Below, in pieces: positions 7,333 through 9,298 of a stretch of DNA of 9,298 nt. Under the pieces are notes generated by a model. It did no database searches, was not told the origin of the DNA, and worked only from the letters and a program-made list of their open reading frames with translations. The position numbers and the translations under genes are program-made. This stretch comes from an uncultured Prevotella sp. (GTDB lineage: Bacteria > Bacteroidota > Bacteroidia > Bacteroidales > Bacteroidaceae), in NCBI GenBank assembly GCA_934190685.1, contig CAKPTK010000089.1, forward strand, positions 1 to 9,298. Reading direction: 5' to 3'. How positions within the stretch are numbered: position 1 is the first letter of the stretch; each line of letters begins with the position of its first letter.

Positions 7333-9298
7333 ATGAAACTCAAGCATTTATTTCTCTCTCTCCTCTTGGCCATCGCTCCCAAAGCGATGGCACAGGAGGG
7401 CAATCGACTGACTTTCAGTCCGCAGTATCCACAAGCTGGCGAACCTGTCACACTCATCTATACACCCCTACCATCGATGACAGGCAACCAAACTATCAAG
7501 GGCGTGGCTTACACCTACGAGAACAACCATTGGGTGGGCCACGACATCAGCGTAAAGAACGAAGGCAACGTGTGGAAAGGAACTTTCACACCGGCTCCAC
7601 AAACAGGTTTCATGGCATTCAAATTTGTATGCGACACCATTGTCGACAACAACGGAGGCATGACCTTTGCCACAATGATCAACAAGAAAGACGGCCGTCC
7701 ATGGCCCGGCGGTTATGCCGCATGGGGACTGATTCGCTCTGAGAAATATGGAAGAAACATTCCGGGCTACATTGATTTCACGAAGACCAAAGAGGTGAGC
7801 GACACGATTGTCTATTATTGGGCAAACAACGAGATTACCTACAATCCCTCTTCGTCTGTCTTCTACGCACCACTCTTTGCCCTGTCTGCACGTGCCGCCA
7901 AGATTGACGGAGCTGAGACACGCATCAAGAATGCCCTGGCTTATCTGCAGAAGCTGGGTACGGAAGAAGCCTTGATGAGTGCCCTTGCCATCGTGGGCGA
8001 TGACAAGACCGCTACCGAGACACTGAAAGCCACCATTCTGAAGAAATATCCCAAGGGATTGCTGGCGATGAAGGAGAAATATGATGAGAAGTTTGACTAC
8101 CGCGACCAAGCGGCGGTCAAGAAGCACTTCACCGACTTCCTCAAGGCTTTCCCCTATACAGCCGAGCGCGATGCCTACTTGCAGCGCTACGGGCAGAGCT
8201 ACGACAACGTGTACACCACGATGATGATCTTCAACTACATGGAAGGCAAAGACATGGCGCAAGACCCTTATCTCGACAAATTGTCGTTCTTGGGATGCAA
8301 CACTATTTTCTACAAGTTGGTCGACGTGCCCCATCTCCGCAAGGACAAGACCGATGCCCAGTTGCTTCCCTTTGCCGACAAACTTGTGAACAGAATGATT
8401 GCCCTCAGACAGGTAAAGCCTGAGTCAATGTCCTATCTCTCGGAATCGGAATGGGAAGCACAGGCAGACCAGAGCATCAACGGATTTGTAGCTGAGCCTT
8501 ACTCGGAAATTCTCAAGACCACCGGCAACACAGCCAAGGCCTTGGAATATGCCCGGTTGGCGCAAAAGGCAGCCCAATACAAGCGGGCGGAAATCAACGA
8601 CAACATGGCAGAACTGCTCAAAGCCACCGGCAACACCAAGGAGTTGAAGACACTGCTCGAAAAGAGTTTCTACAACAACCAGGTGTCCGACCTGCAAACC
8701 CAGATGCTCCGAAATCTCTATACACAAGAACACGGCAATGCCAATGGCTTCGAAGCTTATGTGGAAAAATTGAAGAATCCTGCCGAGAAGTCGGCTATCC
8801 AGAAAGAGGTGGAAGCCTACAAGCGTGAGGGCGTGATGCCCGAATGGACGTTGACTGACGCCGATGGCAAGACAATCAGTTCCAAACAACTCAAAGGCAA
8901 GGTGTACGTGCTCGACTTCTGGGCCAACTGGTGTCATCCCTGCAAGGCATCCCTGCCGGGTATGCAGGCTGCCGCCGAGCACTATAAGAACGACAAGAAC
9001 GTGGAATTCCTCTTCATCGACACCCAGGAGTTCATCCCCAACTACAAGGAGAAAGCCAAGGCTTATCTGAAAGCTCAGGGACTGAACATCCACCTCGTTT
9101 TCGACGGAAAGACACAGGGAGCCAAGGTCAACGACCAGTTGTCAAGCAAGGTGATGAAACAATACACCGTGTCGGGCATTCCTATGAAAGTGGTTGTGGA
9201 CGCCAAAGGCAATGTTCGCTTTGTGGCCATCGGCTACAAGGGCAGCCCAAGCGCCTTGAAAGACGAAATGATTGAAATGGTAGAACAAGCCAAGAAAG
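7333..9298 (+). CDS. Large exported protein with C-terminal TlpA/thioredoxin-like domain (3' end beyond window)
   Basis: The frame from ATG 7333 stays open for 655 codons to the last base, so the stop codon is missing. It starts 19 nt after the SusD stop, in the same operon. A signal peptide (MKLKHLFLSLLLAIAPKAMA) is probably cleaved after A20 by signal peptidase I, with no lipobox, so the product should be periplasmic. About residues 26-130 look like a beta-sandwich (LTFSPQYPQAGEPVTLIYTP; FMAFKFVCDTIVDNN). About 170-495 are helical and TPR-like, without a family I can name. A thioredoxin-like domain starts near 502 (MPEWTLTDADGKTI), with the redox motif WANWCHPC (C534, C537) and cis-proline VSGIPM (P617). 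It is probably a thiol-disulfide oxidoreductase of the periplasm. It is far longer than plain TlpA (about 150-200 residues). The redox target is unknown; components of the same system are candidates. Confidence 0.92.
   Translation, partial: MKLKHLFLSLLLAIAPKAMAQEGNRLTFSPQYPQAGEPVTLIYTPLPSMTGNQTIKGVAYTYENNHWVGHDISVKNEGNVWKGTFTPAPQTGFMAFKFVCDTIVDNNGGMTFATMINKKDGRPWPGGYAAWGLIRSEKYGRNIPGYIDFTKTKEVSDTIVYYWANNEITYNPSSSVFYAPLFALSARAAKIDGAETRIKNALAYLQKLGTEEALMSALAIVGDDKTATETLKATILKKYPKGLLAMKEKYDEKFDYRDQAAVKKHFTDFLKAFPYTAERDAYLQRYGQSYDNVYTTMMIFNYMEGKDMAQDPYLDKLSFLGCNTIFYKLVDVPHLRKDKTDAQLLPFADKLVNRMIALRQVKPESMSYLSESEWEAQADQSINGFVAEPYSEILKTTGNTAKALEYARLAQKAAQYKRAEINDNMAELLKATGNTKELKTLLEKSFYNNQVSDLQTQMLRNLYTQEHGNANGFEAYVEKLKNPAEKSAIQKEVEAYKREGVMPEWTLTDADGKTISSKQLKGKVYVLDFWANWCHPCKASLPGMQAAAEHYKNDKNVEFLFIDTQEFIPNYKEKAKAYLKAQGLNIHLVFDGKTQGAKVNDQLSSKVMKQYTVSGIPMKVVVDAKGNVRFVAIGYKGSPSALKDEMIEMVEQAKK

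Noticed and set aside
7468..8334. 288-codon open frame on the - strand
   Set aside because: The + strand carries the signal-peptide-bearing thioredoxin-like gene through this whole stretch; the antisense frame has no start context or domain.
8425..9093. 222-codon open frame on the - strand
   Set aside because: It is antisense to the helical and thioredoxin regions, including the CHPC motif, of the real + strand gene.
1..9298. Mobile element, CRISPR, tRNA or phage defence system
   Set aside because: No terminal inverted repeats, transposase or integrase motifs, spaced direct repeats, cloverleaf folds or defence domains were seen. All genes fit a nutrient-uptake and signalling locus.

Overview
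The window looks like chromosomal DNA of a Bacteroidota, most likely order Bacteroidales and plausibly a Prevotella-like lineage. The evidence is a SusC/SusD pair, an ECF sigma factor with a FecR-type anti-sigma carrying a C-terminal DUF4974-like region, starts preceded by A/T-rich sequence instead of a Shine-Dalgarno, and a promoter matching the Bacteroides -33/-7 consensus (TTTG, 19 bp, TAnnTTTG). The genus is an inference from style, not a proven assignment.

Layout, all on the + strand. (1) 1-285: the 3' end of a thioredoxin-fold (TlpA/AhpC-TSA type) gene, closed by a strong intrinsic terminator at 308-344. (2) 345-436: a short regulatory gap with the promoter for the next locus. (3) 437-997: ECF sigma factor. 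(4) 998-1084: an 87-nt gap holding a perfect 12-bp inverted repeat. (5) 1085-2215: FecR-type transmembrane anti-sigma factor. (6) 2251-5883 (possible start 2212): SusC/RagA TonB-dependent transporter with an N-terminal STN signalling domain. (7) 5898-7313: SusD/RagB surface lipoprotein. (8) 7333 to the window end: a large exported protein with a C-terminal thioredoxin-like CHPC domain, still open at base 9298. The last five genes lie 87, 35 (or a 4-nt overlap), 14 and 19 nt apart and probably form one operon.

From what is known of these families, they should work as a cell-surface signalling and uptake unit. SusD caps the SusC barrel and captures ligand outside the cell. SusC imports it using TonB energy. 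Ligand occupancy is passed from the SusC STN domain to the periplasmic part of FecR, which then releases or activates the ECF sigma factor, and the sigma factor would transcribe the locus. The thioredoxin-like protein would act on thiols or disulfides in the periplasm. No glycosidase, lyase, sulfatase or peptidase is visible, so the substrate cannot be named.

The arrangement is a known type (FecI/FecR-controlled SusCD locus with an accessory TlpA-like protein), not a wholly new system. The least ordinary elements are the long multi-domain thioredoxin-like protein, the hairpin between sigma and anti-sigma genes, and an ECF-promoter-like motif overlapping that hairpin. No RNA genes, CRISPR arrays, insertion sequences or attachment sites were seen. 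No gene-free stretch exceeds about 150 nt.
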